64,000 nt of DNA from the NCBI GenBank assembly GCA_902810075.1, contig LR778135.1, forward strand, positions 2,294,001 through 2,358,000, written 5' to 3'. Numbering within the stretch: position 1 is the first letter of the stretch; each line of letters opens with the position of its first letter. The stretch is from Ruminococcaceae bacterium BL-6 (GTDB taxonomy: Bacteria > Bacillota > Clostridia > Oscillospirales > Acutalibacteraceae). The notes beneath the pieces are model-generated. The model was given only the letters and a program-made list of their open reading frames with translations, searched no databases and was not told the origin of the DNA. Shown piece after piece: positions 1 to 10,041 of this stretch. The position numbers and the translations under genes are program-made.

Positions 1-325
1 TTTCATTCAAAGATTTCAATTCTTGTCTTGCATAGTCGATAGAATCATGCTTAATACGATTCCATGTCCGATCAATAGAAATAGTCTGGATACCATATTC
101 GCATACTGGAAGATGATTGTAAATATTTTGTGCAATTTGTAGTGCCACATCAGATTTATATGTATATTTACAGTTTCCAAAGTACTCAAGAATCCTTGTG
201 GGCACATAATGTTCTGGTCTAAAATGGATAAACGACCAGTTTAAATTATCGATTGCCTGTAAGTTTCTAACCCGATATTGTCCTTCTCTCGTTTTTAAAA
301 TATAAACACCATTATCTGCACTCAT
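1..325 (-). CDS. Hypothetical phage protein, C-terminus beyond the window
   Basis: This frame is open from an ATG at 325 to the left edge, giving at least 108 residues that begin MSADNGVYILKT, an N-terminus I associate with conserved small phage proteins of unknown function. A GGAG site precedes the ATG. It starts just before the stop of the upstream gene, as in an operon. The protein is hydrophilic, rich in aromatic residues, with no membrane segment. Function unknown. Confidence 0.75.
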   Translation of the reverse strand, partial: MSADNGVYILKTREGQYRVRNLQAIDNLNWSFIHFRPEHYVPTRILEYFGNCKYTYKSDVALQIAQNIYNHLPVCEYGIQTISIDRTWNRIKHDSIDYARQELKSLNE

Positions 326-329
326 TGTT

Positions 330-602
330 TTATCCTTCTCTCCAATGCTGATAAGCATTATAAAATTCTTCAATATTTTCTTCTAAAACAACAAATTCAT
401 CATGCTCAAATCCGCACAGCCAATATCGACCACTTCGCTTATTATAAACTGTAATATAATAATAATTATTATCTGTTATTTTTGTAATTACTCCGAATTG
501 TCCTCCATAGATTTTGTCGTGATTTAAACTATTGTTAATTCTTACAAAATTGCCAACACGCCATAAATCAGTTAAATCAGCACCACAAACTGGACATTTC
601 AT
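330..602 (-). CDS. Hypothetical protein with N-terminal CxxC
   Basis: A 90-residue protein beginning MKCPVCGADL, so a single CPVC pair that could be half of a zinc knuckle. The rest is rich in Tyr, Trp and charged residues (YYYITVYNKRSGRYW) and resembles a small SH3/KOW-like beta fold, which is a guess. The ATG has a GGAG site 8-9 bases upstream. Tight spacing to both neighbours suggests the same transcript. Confidence 0.7.
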   Translation of the reverse strand: MKCPVCGADLTDLWRVGNFVRINNSLNHDKIYGGQFGVITKITDNNYYYITVYNKRSGRYWLCGFEHDEFVVLEENIEEFYNAYQHWREG

Positions 603-631
603 ATTTTTTTATCTCCAAACCAATTTAATTT

Positions 632-976
632 TTATCTATATTCATTAAATACAATAATTTTAGGTTCTATATCTGGAATATAATTAAAATATTTTTTAAA
701 TGTTTGTTCAATTTCTTTCTTTTTGTTTCTTGCTTCTGACAAAGTAATCGAACGCATAACATCTTCATAGCTATCATCAGATTCAAAAAATATATATCCA
801 AAATAAAAATAATTACCGTTCATTGGATCTGTAAATGCTTGAATATTACCGACCCTTTGATAACAAGTTAAATCTTCATATTTTTCTGACTCAAATATCT
901 TTTCTGTTAAAAGTATATCCTTGATATCTGTAAGGTTATAACCGATAATTCCATATGTATTTTTTTCTACACTCAA
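632..976 (-). CDS. Hypothetical acidic protein
   Basis: About 114 residues, acidic, rich in Tyr and Phe, no recognised domain. A GTG at 985 lies inside the AAGGAG site, so the in-frame TTG at 976, 8 bases after it, is the better start. The ribosome binding site sits in the last codons of the upstream gene, so the two are likely translationally coupled. Confidence 0.7.
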   Translation of the reverse strand: MSVEKNTYGIIGYNLTDIKDILLTEKIFESEKYEDLTCYQRVGNIQAFTDPMNGNYFYFGYIFFESDDSYEDVMRSITLSEARNKKKEIEQTFKKYFNYIPDIEPKIIVFNEYR

Positions 977-981
977 TTCAA

Positions 982-1350
982 TCACTCCTTTTTAAACTTT
1001 ACTGGAACATATCTTAACTCTTCTGGAATATCGTAATAATTCATAATATTATGTATCTTTCGATATTCGTCTAATTGATTTGCCGCTATTAGAAATCTTA
1101 TATATCCGTTGTTAAGAAAAACAATTTTTTCTCCGTTCTTTAATTTTTTGGTTTTAAGAGTAATGGGCTGATCTAAATAACCATGTTTTAAAAATCGTTT
1201 GTAATATAACTTAACCTTGTAATCACTAGGATAAGAGTTTAAAAGATATTTAGGAATTTTAATTCGATTTAGTTCCATATATCCTTGGGTGCCCCACGGC
1301 TGATGATAAATATGTTCATAGATAACCTGCCAAATTGCTTTTCTTTTCAA
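982..1350 (-). CDS. Hypothetical basic protein
   Basis: About 122 residues, strongly basic (KRKAIWQV, KTKKLKNGEK), probably a nucleic-acid-binding or winged-helix-like protein, though no motif proves it. The ATG at 1359 is fused to its AAAGGAG site with no spacer, so the TTG at 1350, nine bases downstream, is the likelier start. It is the first gene after the promoter at 1428-1484. Confidence 0.65.
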   Translation of the reverse strand: MKRKAIWQVIYEHIYHQPWGTQGYMELNRIKIPKYLLNSYPSDYKVKLYYKRFLKHGYLDQPITLKTKKLKNGEKIVFLNNGYIRFLIAANQLDEYRKIHNIMNYYDIPEELRYVPVKFKKE

Positions 1351-1427
1351 TGAATACATCTCCTTTAATTTAATATTTTATAAGATCAAATACGCATTTT
1401 ATTTTTAATATTTTATCTTACATCTCT

Positions 1428-1484
1428 ATTATAGGCTCTGAAAATTTGAAAATCAAGTTATAAAACGTATTTTTAATATTTTAA
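1428..1484 (-). promoter_or_regulatory. SigA-type promoter with upstream AAAATATTAAA motif
   Basis: On the minus strand TTGATT (1456-1451) and TATAAT (1433-1428) are 17 bases apart. The AAAATATTAAA motif lies 16 bases upstream of the -35 box and a second copy is in the leader near 1402-1415. It would drive the genes at 1350 and leftward. The arrangement is repeated at several other promoters in the window. Confidence 0.75.
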
Positions 1485-2758
1485 TTATAACTTTCTTCTT
1501 TACCTTTTTCGCGCAAGGTTTTGAACACAGGAAATCTTAATGATACATCGTGTGTCTTTGCATTTTCCGATTCTTCAAAATACCGAATCTCTGCAATTCT
1601 ACCAATAAGTTTATCTTGATTTTCCCATATCCATTGTCTTTCCGTATCTGTAAAACCAGCCCCACAGCCTACTGTTTGATCTTTGTAATTTACATTCATT
1701 CTTCCGAGAGTACCTTTTAATCTACCCTCTCCTTCTTCAAACCCAGTAATTTTTAAATCAACAGACTGCATCTTTTTTACCTTCAGAATATCCGAGGTAC
1801 GTTTACAAGAATAAGGTGCATCAGCGAGATTTACCATAACTCCCTCATAGTTCCTATCTGTCATATAATTTAACCAATCAATTACTTTATCCTTATCGGT
1901 TCCGTAATAAAGCACAGGTACTTCCCAAATCCAGTTTAATTTGATATTTGTTATACTTTCATGTAAAAAGTCTTTTCTTTCTTTACAAACACATTCGGAT
2001 AATCCATTCTCAAAGTCTTCAATCGGAAGTATATCAAACACATGAAAGATTACGTTTTGCTTAATTCCATCTTTTCTTACAATACTAACAGTTTTACGGT
2101 ACAAATCTTTAGATGATAGATTTTCTGGATTGACAGCGATTAATTCACCGTCGTAAACAAAGCCATTAGGAAGGGTTTTCATTTCATTTTCAATATCAAC
2201 TAAACCATCATATACTTGCCCCTGCCGTGTAAACGCTTGAACATGATCTGGGTAATTAAATATTACTGCGCGGCAACCGTCAAGTTTTTGCGTAACAATA
2301 AAAGGCGATTTTTTAATCTTATCTTCATGTTCCCAAAACTTATTGGCTAACATTACATTAAATGTTTTAATAAAATTATTTCCATAAATCTTATTTAAAC
2401 TTTTCGCGTCACATCCGATAGTCAAAGATTTTGTGACAATGGATTTATAAAATTCTTTATTCTGATTGTTCTGATAGTTTAAAAAGTTTTGTATATTTGC
2501 AATAACCTCATCCGTGCCTGTATTGTTAGATTTAAGATAACTCATCACATCAAAAATAGAATTTAATCGTTTTGTTGGATTCTGCAAAACATTCTTATTA
2601 AGTTTTTTAGTTGATATTCCTGTGGTCACATATGGATCAAATACAAATTGCATAATAGACTTAAACTCATCGTTATTATGATTATCCTTTAAAATCTGTT
2701 CCTTATCCTTTTTAGAATTTGTAGATTGAAGTAATTTACAAATTTCAATAGTATCCAT
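1481..2758 (-). CDS. ATP-dependent DNA ligase
   Basis: Seals nicks in duplex DNA during phage replication and repair through an enzyme-AMP intermediate. The nucleotidyl-transfer motif I, QKLDGCRAV, is at about residue 158, with the lysine that accepts AMP. Further adenylation-domain motifs are visible: YDGELIAV (motif III), EGVMVNL (motif IV) and LKVKK (motif V). An OB-fold-like C-terminus follows (DLKITGFEEGEGRLKGTLG). At 425 residues it is a compact viral ligase, without the BRCT or zinc domains of NAD-dependent enzymes. It starts at ATG after GGAG, within the replication operon just downstream of the polymerase and one small gene. Confidence 0.95.
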   Translation of the reverse strand: MDTIEICKLLQSTNSKKDKEQILKDNHNNDEFKSIMQFVFDPYVTTGISTKKLNKNVLQNPTKRLNSIFDVMSYLKSNNTGTDEVIANIQNFLNYQNNQNKEFYKSIVTKSLTIGCDAKSLNKIYGNNFIKTFNVMLANKFWEHEDKIKKSPFIVTQKLDGCRAVIFNYPDHVQAFTRQGQVYDGLVDIENEMKTLPNGFVYDGELIAVNPENLSSKDLYRKTVSIVRKDGIKQNVIFHVFDILPIEDFENGLSECVCKERKDFLHESITNIKLNWIWEVPVLYYGTDKDKVIDWLNYMTDRNYEGVMVNLADAPYSCKRTSDILKVKKMQSVDLKITGFEEGEGRLKGTLGRMNVNYKDQTVGCGAGFTDTERQWIWENQDKLIGRIAEIRYFEESENAKTHDVSLRFPVFKTLREKGKEESYN

Positions 2759-3184
2759 TTATTTCTCCTTAATAGTTTTTAATTGTTTAACCACATCTTC
2801 TAACCATTCTTTACATCCATCTATATACGGAAATTCTGGTGGTTCTGTAAATATCCAATAACAATCATTATTATATCTTACTTCTATATCTCTGGTATGG
2901 TAAACTAAGTCAGCGTCGTATTTCTTATATTTTTCATCATCTCTGTTTGGGTGATCCTTCTTATATGAAATTATCCAAACAGTTAGTTTATCTAACATAT
3001 CCTGATAATAATTGACTGCATCTTGAAGAGTCTTATATCCAATATACCCTTCGATTTCAATGTGATAATAAGTTGGATTATAATCGTCGCAATGATCTAC
3101 TGTTTTCCATACACTTAAATCTCCACCGTTAGTGTTTGGCCATACTGTAGGATATTCAAACAAATCCTCAAAATCTTCTGCCAT
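2759..3184 (-). CDS. Hypothetical protein between polymerase and ligase
   Basis: 141 residues, acidic, rich in Tyr and Trp, no domain I recognise. Starts at ATG after GGAGG and its stop abuts the ligase ATG. Its position between the DNA polymerase and ligase genes suggests a part in replication, but nothing in the sequence proves this. Confidence 0.75.
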   Translation of the reverse strand: MAEDFEDLFEYPTVWPNTNGGDLSVWKTVDHCDDYNPTYYHIEIEGYIGYKTLQDAVNYYQDMLDKLTVWIISYKKDHPNRDDEKYKKYDADLVYHTRDIEVRYNNDCYWIFTEPPEFPYIDGCKEWLEDVVKQLKTIKEK

Positions 3185-3198
3185 GATATACCTCCGTC

Positions 3199-6100
3199 TT
3201 AATAATTAACAACTTTATAATCTGTCAGCCAAAACTCTTTTGTATTTGGTACTGTTTCAAATCCATTTTCCGTTTTCCGCATTTTGGGTTTTACCCTATA
3301 TTTTAAAATTTGAACAATACATCCTTTTGTAAGTGGCTTTTTCTTAAACGTTTTTTTATCTATTTTAGCTTCCATTACGACGCTGTTAATTAATCCGTAG
3401 ATTTTTAGTTTTGGCGAATATTTAGTATCTAATTCCATTACCCATCCCTGTCCTTTATGAACAGGGTATGTAGAAACTGGACTACCTAAAACTTCTTGTT
3501 CAAATAACAGTTGTAATTTCATAGGAATAATTTCATCTGGAATTTTACTCTCAATTTCTTTTAATTCGGCAATTCTCTTAACTTTAGTTTTTTCACAATA
3601 TGTTTTTTTGTATTTATTTTTACCGTCAATAAACTGTTGATATAACATTGAAAGTTTTTTGTTTTTCCCAAATTCTGAAAAGAAATTTAGCTTAATTAAT
3701 ATATCAAGCTGTCTGCTATTAATCCTTAAATTCTCTGTTGCATAAACAAGAAAATCTGTGAATGTGTTAAAACGTTGATTTCTCAAATTATATAATTCTT
3801 CACTAATATTATCATTACAATACTTAATCGAAGCGATACCTTTATAAATACAGTTAGTTTTTTTATCATAAAAATAATCTGATTTTGAATATCTAAATTT
3901 AATAGGTTTAATTTGAATACCTTTTGTTTTACAATATTCAATTATGTTTTGAGTCTTTTCTTCTTTATCTTGAAATACATTTAGACATGATGTTAAATAT
4001 TCAAGCGGATAATATTCTCTTAACCAACCGCATACATAACCAATCATTGAATAGGGTAATGAATGATTCAATGAGAACCCATAAGACGAGGCATTTAAAA
4101 TAACTTGAATAAACGGTTTAACAATTTCTTCCGCTTTTTTATTTGACAAATGGTATTGTTTCGTTGATGTATCTATAAATCGTTTTTCAATTTCTGGAAT
4201 TAAATCTTCTGTACCTAATTTCTTTCCAATAGCACGACGAACTGAATCTGATTCGGACATTGAATAGCCACAGAATTTTACAAGAAACATCATTATTTGT
4301 TCCTGATATAGCAAATAACCAAGCGTATCAGAAAGAAACGCATTTAATTCTGAAAGTCCATTATCATTGACAATTCCCCGTGCCGCTTTATCTCTAAAAG
4401 ACTCACCAGATGGTCTAATTGCACCGTTTCCAAAAGCTAACAATTCAATATATGAAGTATTAATGTTCTGTTCTTTTAGTTTTTTAATTGTTTGATCAGA
4501 AAAAAGCTGTTTTAAATAATGCTGTCCAAGTGAAGATTCCCACTGAAATATTGTTGTTGTATTATCTCGAATACTATTCCAAACTTTTTTGTCCTCAAAA
4601 TCTGTATTGTCTGGATTTTTACGTTCAATATTTGCTAATTTACAAGTACGATTAATCACATCAATATTGTCAAGTCCAAGAATATCAAATTTCACGAAAT
4701 TTAGATGATCAAGTTCTTTCATGTTAAGTTGTGAAACTGGATGATCATTCGTTGATAACATACAAGTTCCTACATTTGTATCAATAGGGATAGGACTGAC
4801 CAATACTCCTGATGGGTGCGAACCTACACTAACAACAACTCCATTTACAATATCAACATATTTAAAAAGTTCTGGATATTTTTTACGCCATTCATCATCA
4901 ATGGTAAATTGTTTCTGATCATTTATATAAACAGCACTACAAATAGTTCCAACTTCTTCAAGTGACATATTTAAAGCTCTGCCTATATCACGAATTGCGC
5001 CTTTCAATGCAATCGTATTGAATGTAATAATTTCAGAAGCATACAAACCCTTGAGATTAAATAAATATTCCTTGATTTTATCTCTGTCTTCGTTGCTCCA
5101 ATCCGTATCAATATCGGCAAGCGAAATACGATCTGGATTCATAAACCGGAAAAAGTTAAGTTTATATTTAATAGAATCCATATCAGTAATTCCAAGTAAA
5201 TAGGCTACTATACTTCCATTAACACTACCCCTTCCATAACCTTGCCACATATTATTCTGATGAGCATAATCTACCAAATCTTTCATAAACAACATATAAT
5301 TAATTGAACCAGTTTTTTTGAAAACCTTTACTTCATCACTTGCACGTTGCTTATATATATCTAATTTATCCTTGGGAATATTTCTGTCTTGAAAACCTTG
5401 CTGAATTTTTTGTTCAAATACATCGTCCGGATTATTATATAATACTGGATATTTAGGAGAACTATCAATATCATATTCTTCTACCATATCAGCAAGTTTA
5501 TTTGTGTTATCAATAGCTGCTAAAACAACATCCATAGGTAAAGATTTTTGCTCTTCATATGCACTTACTAATTCTTTATAATTCTTAAAAGTTAAATCCC
5601 AACCTACTTCGTTATCAAAGAATATTTTTTTAGCTTTTTGAAGTTTTTCTCTACCTTCTGCCGCAAGTTGATCTAATGAATGTGTATCTGTTCCAGTAAT
5701 TAATTTAAGTTTATATTGTTGACTTAATTTATAAAGATACTGATTATATTCAATTTGATTTTTAACATTATGGTGCTGTATTTCAAGAAAACATCTATTA
5801 TTGTGATTAACAAAATACTGTAAAAATTTCTTTTTTAATTCTTCTGTCCCTCTATTAAGAACACCTCCTAAACAGGCACTTGTAACCGCTATGTTATCAG
5901 AAATACGAAGAAATTCATCAAAATAAATCCGTGGCGTAAAATAGAAATGATTTGTGTTCCGATTGCCAGCATTTGAAATCAATTTATTTAATTCAAGAAA
6001 GCCTTGATAATTCAATGCATATAAACATACATGATAATTATCTCTAACTTTTTCTGTTGTTGAATCATTATTTGCTGTCAAATATGCTTCTACGGCATGA

Positions 6101-6300
6101 ATATATTTTATTCCGTTCTTTTCGCAATAATCTTTTTTATTTTTCCAACTAAGAATGTTTCCATGTTCAGTAAATGCTAAAGCTTTCATTCCAAGTTCTT
6201 TAGCTTTGTCAACATATGCTTCAAAAGACGTTACAGAATCAATATTTGTAGTTGCGTTTGACAACATGGAATGTAAATGTGTAACAACATAATTATCCAT
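3199..6300 (-). CDS. dnaE: DNA polymerase III alpha subunit (DnaE type) with PHP domain
   Basis: C-family replicative DNA polymerase of 1033 residues. The N-terminal PHP domain (about 1-210) keeps its metal ligands: THLHS (H8, H10), FTEHGN, HAVEAYL and TGTDTHS, so the PHP exonuclease may be active in proofreading. The palm domain carries the catalytic aspartates in ADIDTDW at about 397-401 and the conserved SVGSHPSGVLVSP at about 493. A helix-hairpin-helix and short OB-like tail follow. There is no inserted DnaQ exonuclease, so it is DnaE-like and not PolC. The ATG overlaps the stop of the upstream nuclease gene (TAATG). Its neighbours, a nuclease, primase, helicase and SSB, form a complete phage replisome operon. 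Confidence 0.96.
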   Translation of the reverse strand: MDNYVVTHLHSMLSNATTNIDSVTSFEAYVDKAKELGMKALAFTEHGNILSWKNKKDYCEKNGIKYIHAVEAYLTANNDSTTEKVRDNYHVCLYALNYQGFLELNKLISNAGNRNTNHFYFTPRIYFDEFLRISDNIAVTSACLGGVLNRGTEELKKKFLQYFVNHNNRCFLEIQHHNVKNQIEYNQYLYKLSQQYKLKLITGTDTHSLDQLAAEGREKLQKAKKIFFDNEVGWDLTFKNYKELVSAYEEQKSLPMDVVLAAIDNTNKLADMVEEYDIDSSPKYPVLYNNPDDVFEQKIQQGFQDRNIPKDKLDIYKQRASDEVKVFKKTGSINYMLFMKDLVDYAHQNNMWQGYGRGSVNGSIVAYLLGITDMDSIKYKLNFFRFMNPDRISLADIDTDWSNEDRDKIKEYLFNLKGLYASEIITFNTIALKGAIRDIGRALNMSLEEVGTICSAVYINDQKQFTIDDEWRKKYPELFKYVDIVNGVVVSVGSHPSGVLVSPIPIDTNVGTCMLSTNDHPVSQLNMKELDHLNFVKFDILGLDNIDVINRTCKLANIERKNPDNTDFEDKKVWNSIRDNTTTIFQWESSLGQHYLKQLFSDQTIKKLKEQNINTSYIELLAFGNGAIRPSGESFRDKAARGIVNDNGLSELNAFLSDTLGYLLYQEQIMMFLVKFCGYSMSESDSVRRAIGKKLGTEDLIPEIEKRFIDTSTKQYHLSNKKAEEIVKPFIQVILNASSYGFSLNHSLPYSMIGYVCGWLREYYPLEYLTSCLNVFQDKEEKTQNIIEYCKTKGIQIKPIKFRYSKSDYFYDKKTNCIYKGIASIKYCNDNISEELYNLRNQRFNTFTDFLVYATENLRINSRQLDILIKLNFFSEFGKNKKLSMLYQQFIDGKNKYKKTYCEKTKVKRIAELKEIESKIPDEIIPMKLQLLFEQEVLGSPVSTYPVHKGQGWVMELDTKYSPKLKIYGLINSVVMEAKIDKKTFKKKPLTKGCIVQILKYRVKPKMRKTENGFETVPNTKEFWLTDYKVVNY

Positions 6301-7151
6301 TATTTCTCACCTATATAGTTAGGGCTGTATTTACAAAATGGAGAACCGGAACATAAGTATTGACAAAAGAAATCTGTACCGTCCTTTGTTGGTTTCCATT
6401 CACACTCGTTGTAAATTTCCTTAATTGTATCTATTGCCCACTGTTTAGCTATTTCAAAATCCTTTTCATTGAATTTCAATTTATACCAATCATTAATTCT
6501 AAACATATTTAAATTAAGATATTTTGGGTATTCTCCAAATTTATTTTTAAATGGAATGCAATATAAATACTGCTGATGAAATAGTTTTCTGGGTACATAT
6601 CTGCCATCTTCTAGTTGCAGCCATTCTGAATGATCGGTTTTTTTCATTAATCTTTTTTTATGTTGTGCTGACTTACTCTTATGATCTAATAATTCCAATT
6701 CACCTGTTTTAATATTTTTACATTCCGCATCCAGCTTTCCAGTAAATTTATAGTTTCCTATTTGAAATTTATTATCATCCTCCACGCCAAGAATCTCATA
6801 TGTATCAGTTAGTTTTTCAACCCTGTCTGTATTTGCAAAATATTCTAATCCTTGATCATAGTATTTATCATAAAGGCGCTCTCCCCTTACAGGTGGGAAT
6901 GTATCTGAAACTTGTTTCTTATATTCTTCTGTAAATTTATCAGCTAATTCAAAACTAAATAATTTTCCCTTTAGATATGCCTCTAAAAGTGAATGCCCAA
7001 GTGAACCAAATTCTGCAAAACATCCCGATTCCTCGGAACGCTTTAATACGATATAATTTAAATACCAATAATAACGACAATTTTCAAATGATTCAAGGCA
7101 ACTATAACTCCACAACTTATTATCTAATATAAACTCTAATCCATTACTCAA
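6300..7151 (-). CDS. Cas4/RecB-like PD-(D/E)XK exonuclease
   Basis: A 283-residue nuclease of the PDDEXK_1 family. The core shows FTGKLDAECKN followed by ELELLDHKSKS, matching the D...(D/E)xK active site, with a Q-rich motif III region (HQQYLYCI). Cysteines near the N-terminus (SCLESFENC) and three near the C-terminus (CQYLCSGSPFC) are arranged as in Cas4 and AddB proteins that hold a 4Fe-4S cluster. The TTG at 7151, eight bases after AAAGGAG, is preferred over the GTG at 7202 that lies deep in the primase gene; it overlaps the primase stop. Likely processes DNA ends or recombination intermediates. Confidence 0.88.
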   Translation of the reverse strand: MSNGLEFILDNKLWSYSCLESFENCRYYWYLNYIVLKRSEESGCFAEFGSLGHSLLEAYLKGKLFSFELADKFTEEYKKQVSDTFPPVRGERLYDKYYDQGLEYFANTDRVEKLTDTYEILGVEDDNKFQIGNYKFTGKLDAECKNIKTGELELLDHKSKSAQHKKRLMKKTDHSEWLQLEDGRYVPRKLFHQQYLYCIPFKNKFGEYPKYLNLNMFRINDWYKLKFNEKDFEIAKQWAIDTIKEIYNECEWKPTKDGTDFFCQYLCSGSPFCKYSPNYIGEK

Positions 7152-8136
7152 TAAGTTTTCTCCTTTCGGAATATAATTTATTCCAAGTTTCAACACCTTC
7201 ATCTACGGGTGCATCTTTATCTTTTAGAATTTCATTTCTATCGTAAACTATATAAACATTCGTAAAATACAACAATGGTTTACATATTTTCCTTATCTGT
7301 TCAAACTTAATATCTTTATCAAACGCTATTACTATTGATGTCTTTAGTTTTAGTAATTCGTCAATCTGTTGTTTGGAAATATCGTGTGTGCAAACAGCAA
7401 TTACATTCTTGATTCCAAATCCGTCAGCTTTCATTACTGATTTTTCAGATTCATAACAGATAACTTCATTTTTTTCTTCTATATACTTTCTGTTGAAATT
7501 TAATCCATAAAGGAAGTCCAATGCCCCAATTTTCTGATAGTATTGATATTTTGGTATTCCCAACTCTTTATAATTTTTATATAACGTTCTTCGTTTGATT
7601 GCTATAATATTTCCGTTATTATCCCAAATTGGGAAAACAATTGAATTATCTTCTGGATTATATCTTACTTGATATTTATCTATTGCGTCTTGTGTAATAC
7701 CTTCTGCTAACCATGTAAAAATAGGAACTTGCTCATACTGATTCATTATATCATCAGGTAATATTACATGCGGAATCAAAATTTTTCTTTTTTGTTTTTT
7801 AACATATTTTCGTAGAAAAGCTAATATCTTTGGTTTTTCGTGAATGCTGTTTGGATCAATATTAGAATAGTTGAGCAAGTATTGTATTGCAGCGTTAAAT
7901 CCATAATGATAATATCGCCTTACAAAATCAATAATAGTACCTGCCGCGCCGCATCCCCAACAATAAAAAGAATTTGTTTCTGGATAAATCGTAAAAGACG
8001 GAGTATCTTCTTTATGAAAAGGACACAGCCCTACATATAAAACCCCTTTTTGTTCAAGTGTAACATATTGACTAACATATTTAACCAAATCAATTTTGCT
8101 TACAGTATCTATTACTTCATCTGAAAATTTATCCAA
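7144..8136 (-). CDS. dnaG: DnaG-type primase
   Basis: Synthesises RNA primers for lagging-strand replication. A zinc-binding domain is at the N-terminus (C38-P-F-H41, C59-W-G-C62), followed by the RNA polymerase domain with its TOPRIM fold (VICYESEKSVMKADG with the catalytic Glu, then IVIAFDKD with the metal-binding DxD). At 330 residues it is shorter than bacterial DnaG and lacks the C-terminal helicase-binding domain. Starts at TTG with a weak GGTG site. Lies directly between the DnaB-type helicase and the Cas4-like nuclease. Confidence 0.93.
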   Translation of the reverse strand: MDKFSDEVIDTVSKIDLVKYVSQYVTLEQKGVLYVGLCPFHKEDTPSFTIYPETNSFYCWGCGAAGTIIDFVRRYYHYGFNAAIQYLLNYSNIDPNSIHEKPKILAFLRKYVKKQKRKILIPHVILPDDIMNQYEQVPIFTWLAEGITQDAIDKYQVRYNPEDNSIVFPIWDNNGNIIAIKRRTLYKNYKELGIPKYQYYQKIGALDFLYGLNFNRKYIEEKNEVICYESEKSVMKADGFGIKNVIAVCTHDISKQQIDELLKLKTSIVIAFDKDIKFEQIRKICKPLLYFTNVYIVYDRNEILKDKDAPVDEGVETWNKLYSERRKLIE

Positions 8137-8164
8137 AGACTTTTCACCAACTTATATCATCTTC

Positions 8165-9508
8165 TTATATTGGCAGTTCTTTCTTTTCGTGTTGCTTTTT
8201 TGCTTCGCTGATTGTTGTTGTCTTGCCATCAAACAGAAGATCAATATAATCATCTTCGTCCATTTGACTTCCATTTCGATTTAAAAGAATTGTCGCAGCA
8301 TAATTTCCGCAATCTTCTCCATCTGTTTCAATTTCATCTTGTGTTTTTTGCCTTAGCACTATTTCTGTAGAACAAAATTGTTCAATCTTAAATGAATCCG
8401 CTACATCACCTTTCCGATTGCTTTGGCATGCTGTAGCAACAGGAATATTTAATCCTCCGCTGATATTATTTTTGAGGAAATTTGTAAAATTACCTAATGA
8501 ATTATATTGACGATCAGAATCTACCTCTCCTGATTTCATATAATCAAAAATTAGAAAGTCAAGTCCCATTTTATATTGTAATGTTTTGCAACAAGTATAT
8601 ATCTTATCAAATGTCCAATTTGGATCATACATATGACAAAGCTTTGATCGTTTCAAAAAGTTACCAGCCTCATTAATTAACTGTTCTTCTGAAGGAGTAT
8701 ATGAACCGTTTTTGATTTTATAAACTGGAACACCGGAAAGATTTGCTAATGCTCTTTCTGTAAAATTTCTATCGCTCATTTCAGAATCCAAATAAGCAAC
8801 AGCACAATTATTTTGAAGTTTATGAATACACTCGTTCATTAGTAAACAGGATTTTCCCATTTTCCTTTTAGCTCGATATACTACCAGTTCATTTCTTTCA
8901 TATTGAAAATACTTATTAAATGTTGGAAATTTTGATGGTAATCCATAATTACCGTTTGATGTTTGACGATCTTTAATTTCTTTGATAATTGAATCATACT
9001 TTTGCCCAAATAGTTCTACCGTGTCATCCAACATAAAATCTTCTGCTATTTTATCTATTTCATTATATACTTTCGTATTTAATTTACCTAAATCATATTT
9101 GTCATCAAAACAATCTCCTTGTAATTCGTTTAATTTCTTATATAACGTTCTCTTAAACGCCAAAGATGTTACCTGACGCGCAATTATAAGATATTCATCA
9201 ACTGTATTTCTCTCAACATTTTTAGCAAGATCAATTAACTCATCTAACGATCTAATATCGAATTCTTCCATTTTCTTTTTAACAGCACTATTGCTATTAA
9301 TTATGCTTGACAAATTGAAAGAATCTATTTTATCTACGCCTGATTTATATAATTCTTGAATTGCCCAATAGATACAACTATTTTTTTTATCTGAAAAATG
9401 AGATGGTTTCAAAAAATCACTATGTAAAATAAAATCAGGATGAAAAAGTAAAGTACAAATTACACCAGATTCAGCTTGAATATCATTAATATCTGAAATA
9501 TTTCTCAA
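8165..9508 (-). CDS. dnaB: Replicative DNA helicase (DnaB family)
   Basis: 447 residues. The N-terminal part matches the helical DnaB N-domain (SGVICTLLFHPDFI). The C-terminal RecA-like motor has a Walker A variant KMGKSCLLM at about residue 215-225 and Walker B LDFLIFDY, with ATACQSNRKGD as motif H3 (sensor glutamine). Unwinds DNA ahead of the polymerase and recruits primase. The Walker A begins RAKRKMGKS where the family usually has an RPxxGK stretch. TTG start, 9 bases from GGAG. Primase follows after a 28-base gap. Confidence 0.94.
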   Translation of the reverse strand: MRNISDINDIQAESGVICTLLFHPDFILHSDFLKPSHFSDKKNSCIYWAIQELYKSGVDKIDSFNLSSIINSNSAVKKKMEEFDIRSLDELIDLAKNVERNTVDEYLIIARQVTSLAFKRTLYKKLNELQGDCFDDKYDLGKLNTKVYNEIDKIAEDFMLDDTVELFGQKYDSIIKEIKDRQTSNGNYGLPSKFPTFNKYFQYERNELVVYRAKRKMGKSCLLMNECIHKLQNNCAVAYLDSEMSDRNFTERALANLSGVPVYKIKNGSYTPSEEQLINEAGNFLKRSKLCHMYDPNWTFDKIYTCCKTLQYKMGLDFLIFDYMKSGEVDSDRQYNSLGNFTNFLKNNISGGLNIPVATACQSNRKGDVADSFKIEQFCSTEIVLRQKTQDEIETDGEDCGNYAATILLNRNGSQMDEDDYIDLLFDGKTTTISEAKKQHEKKELPI

Positions 9509-9514
9509 TAAACA

Positions 9515-9994
9515 TCACTCCAATATTTTATCCCAACTATTCTTTTTATCCTGTTTAACCTCAAATTTCACATCTTTTGCTTTTTCAGTTTTTGATATAT
9601 CTACTTTAGGCATTTGCTTATATTTATATTTTTTATATGCTTGTTTAATATCGTCATTATTAATTATGTAATATAACCCAGCCGCATGATGAAGCGGTAT
9701 TTTATGATGAATAACATAGCATAGGGCATAGAGCAAAAATTCACTTGTCGCTTTCTTTGAATCAATAATAAGATCTACAATTCTGCGTAAATTAGCACCC
9801 ACTTCATCTTTGTTTATATACTTATAAAAAATATCAATGATCTGTTTTCTGTTATTCATTTCTTTAAAACATTCCGGATGATAATAATTCTGCCCATCTT
9901 TGACAGCTATATCTTTTGATACAACCCCTCCATATGGACATTTACTGTACTTACATTTATAATCTGTTTTCATAGGATAATAGGAAGGAGCCAT
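9515..9994 (-). CDS. Zinc-finger protein in replication operon
   Basis: About 159 residues. The N-terminus has four potential zinc ligands, CKYSKCPYGG then HPEC, like a LIM/FYVE-type knuckle, followed by a helical domain and a lysine-rich tail. The ATG at 9994 has an ideal GGAG spacing; a GTG at 10009 is also possible. It lies directly upstream of the helicase and may be a loader or accessory factor, by position only. Confidence 0.7.
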   Translation of the reverse strand: MAPSYYPMKTDYKCKYSKCPYGGVVSKDIAVKDGQNYYHPECFKEMNNRKQIIDIFYKYINKDEVGANLRRIVDLIIDSKKATSEFLLYALCYVIHHKIPLHHAAGLYYIINNDDIKQAYKKYKYKQMPKVDISKTEKAKDVKFEVKQDKKNSWDKILE

Positions 9995-10041
9995 TAAAAC
10001 TCCTTCCACACCTCCTTTTAAAATATTTCATTAACTACCTC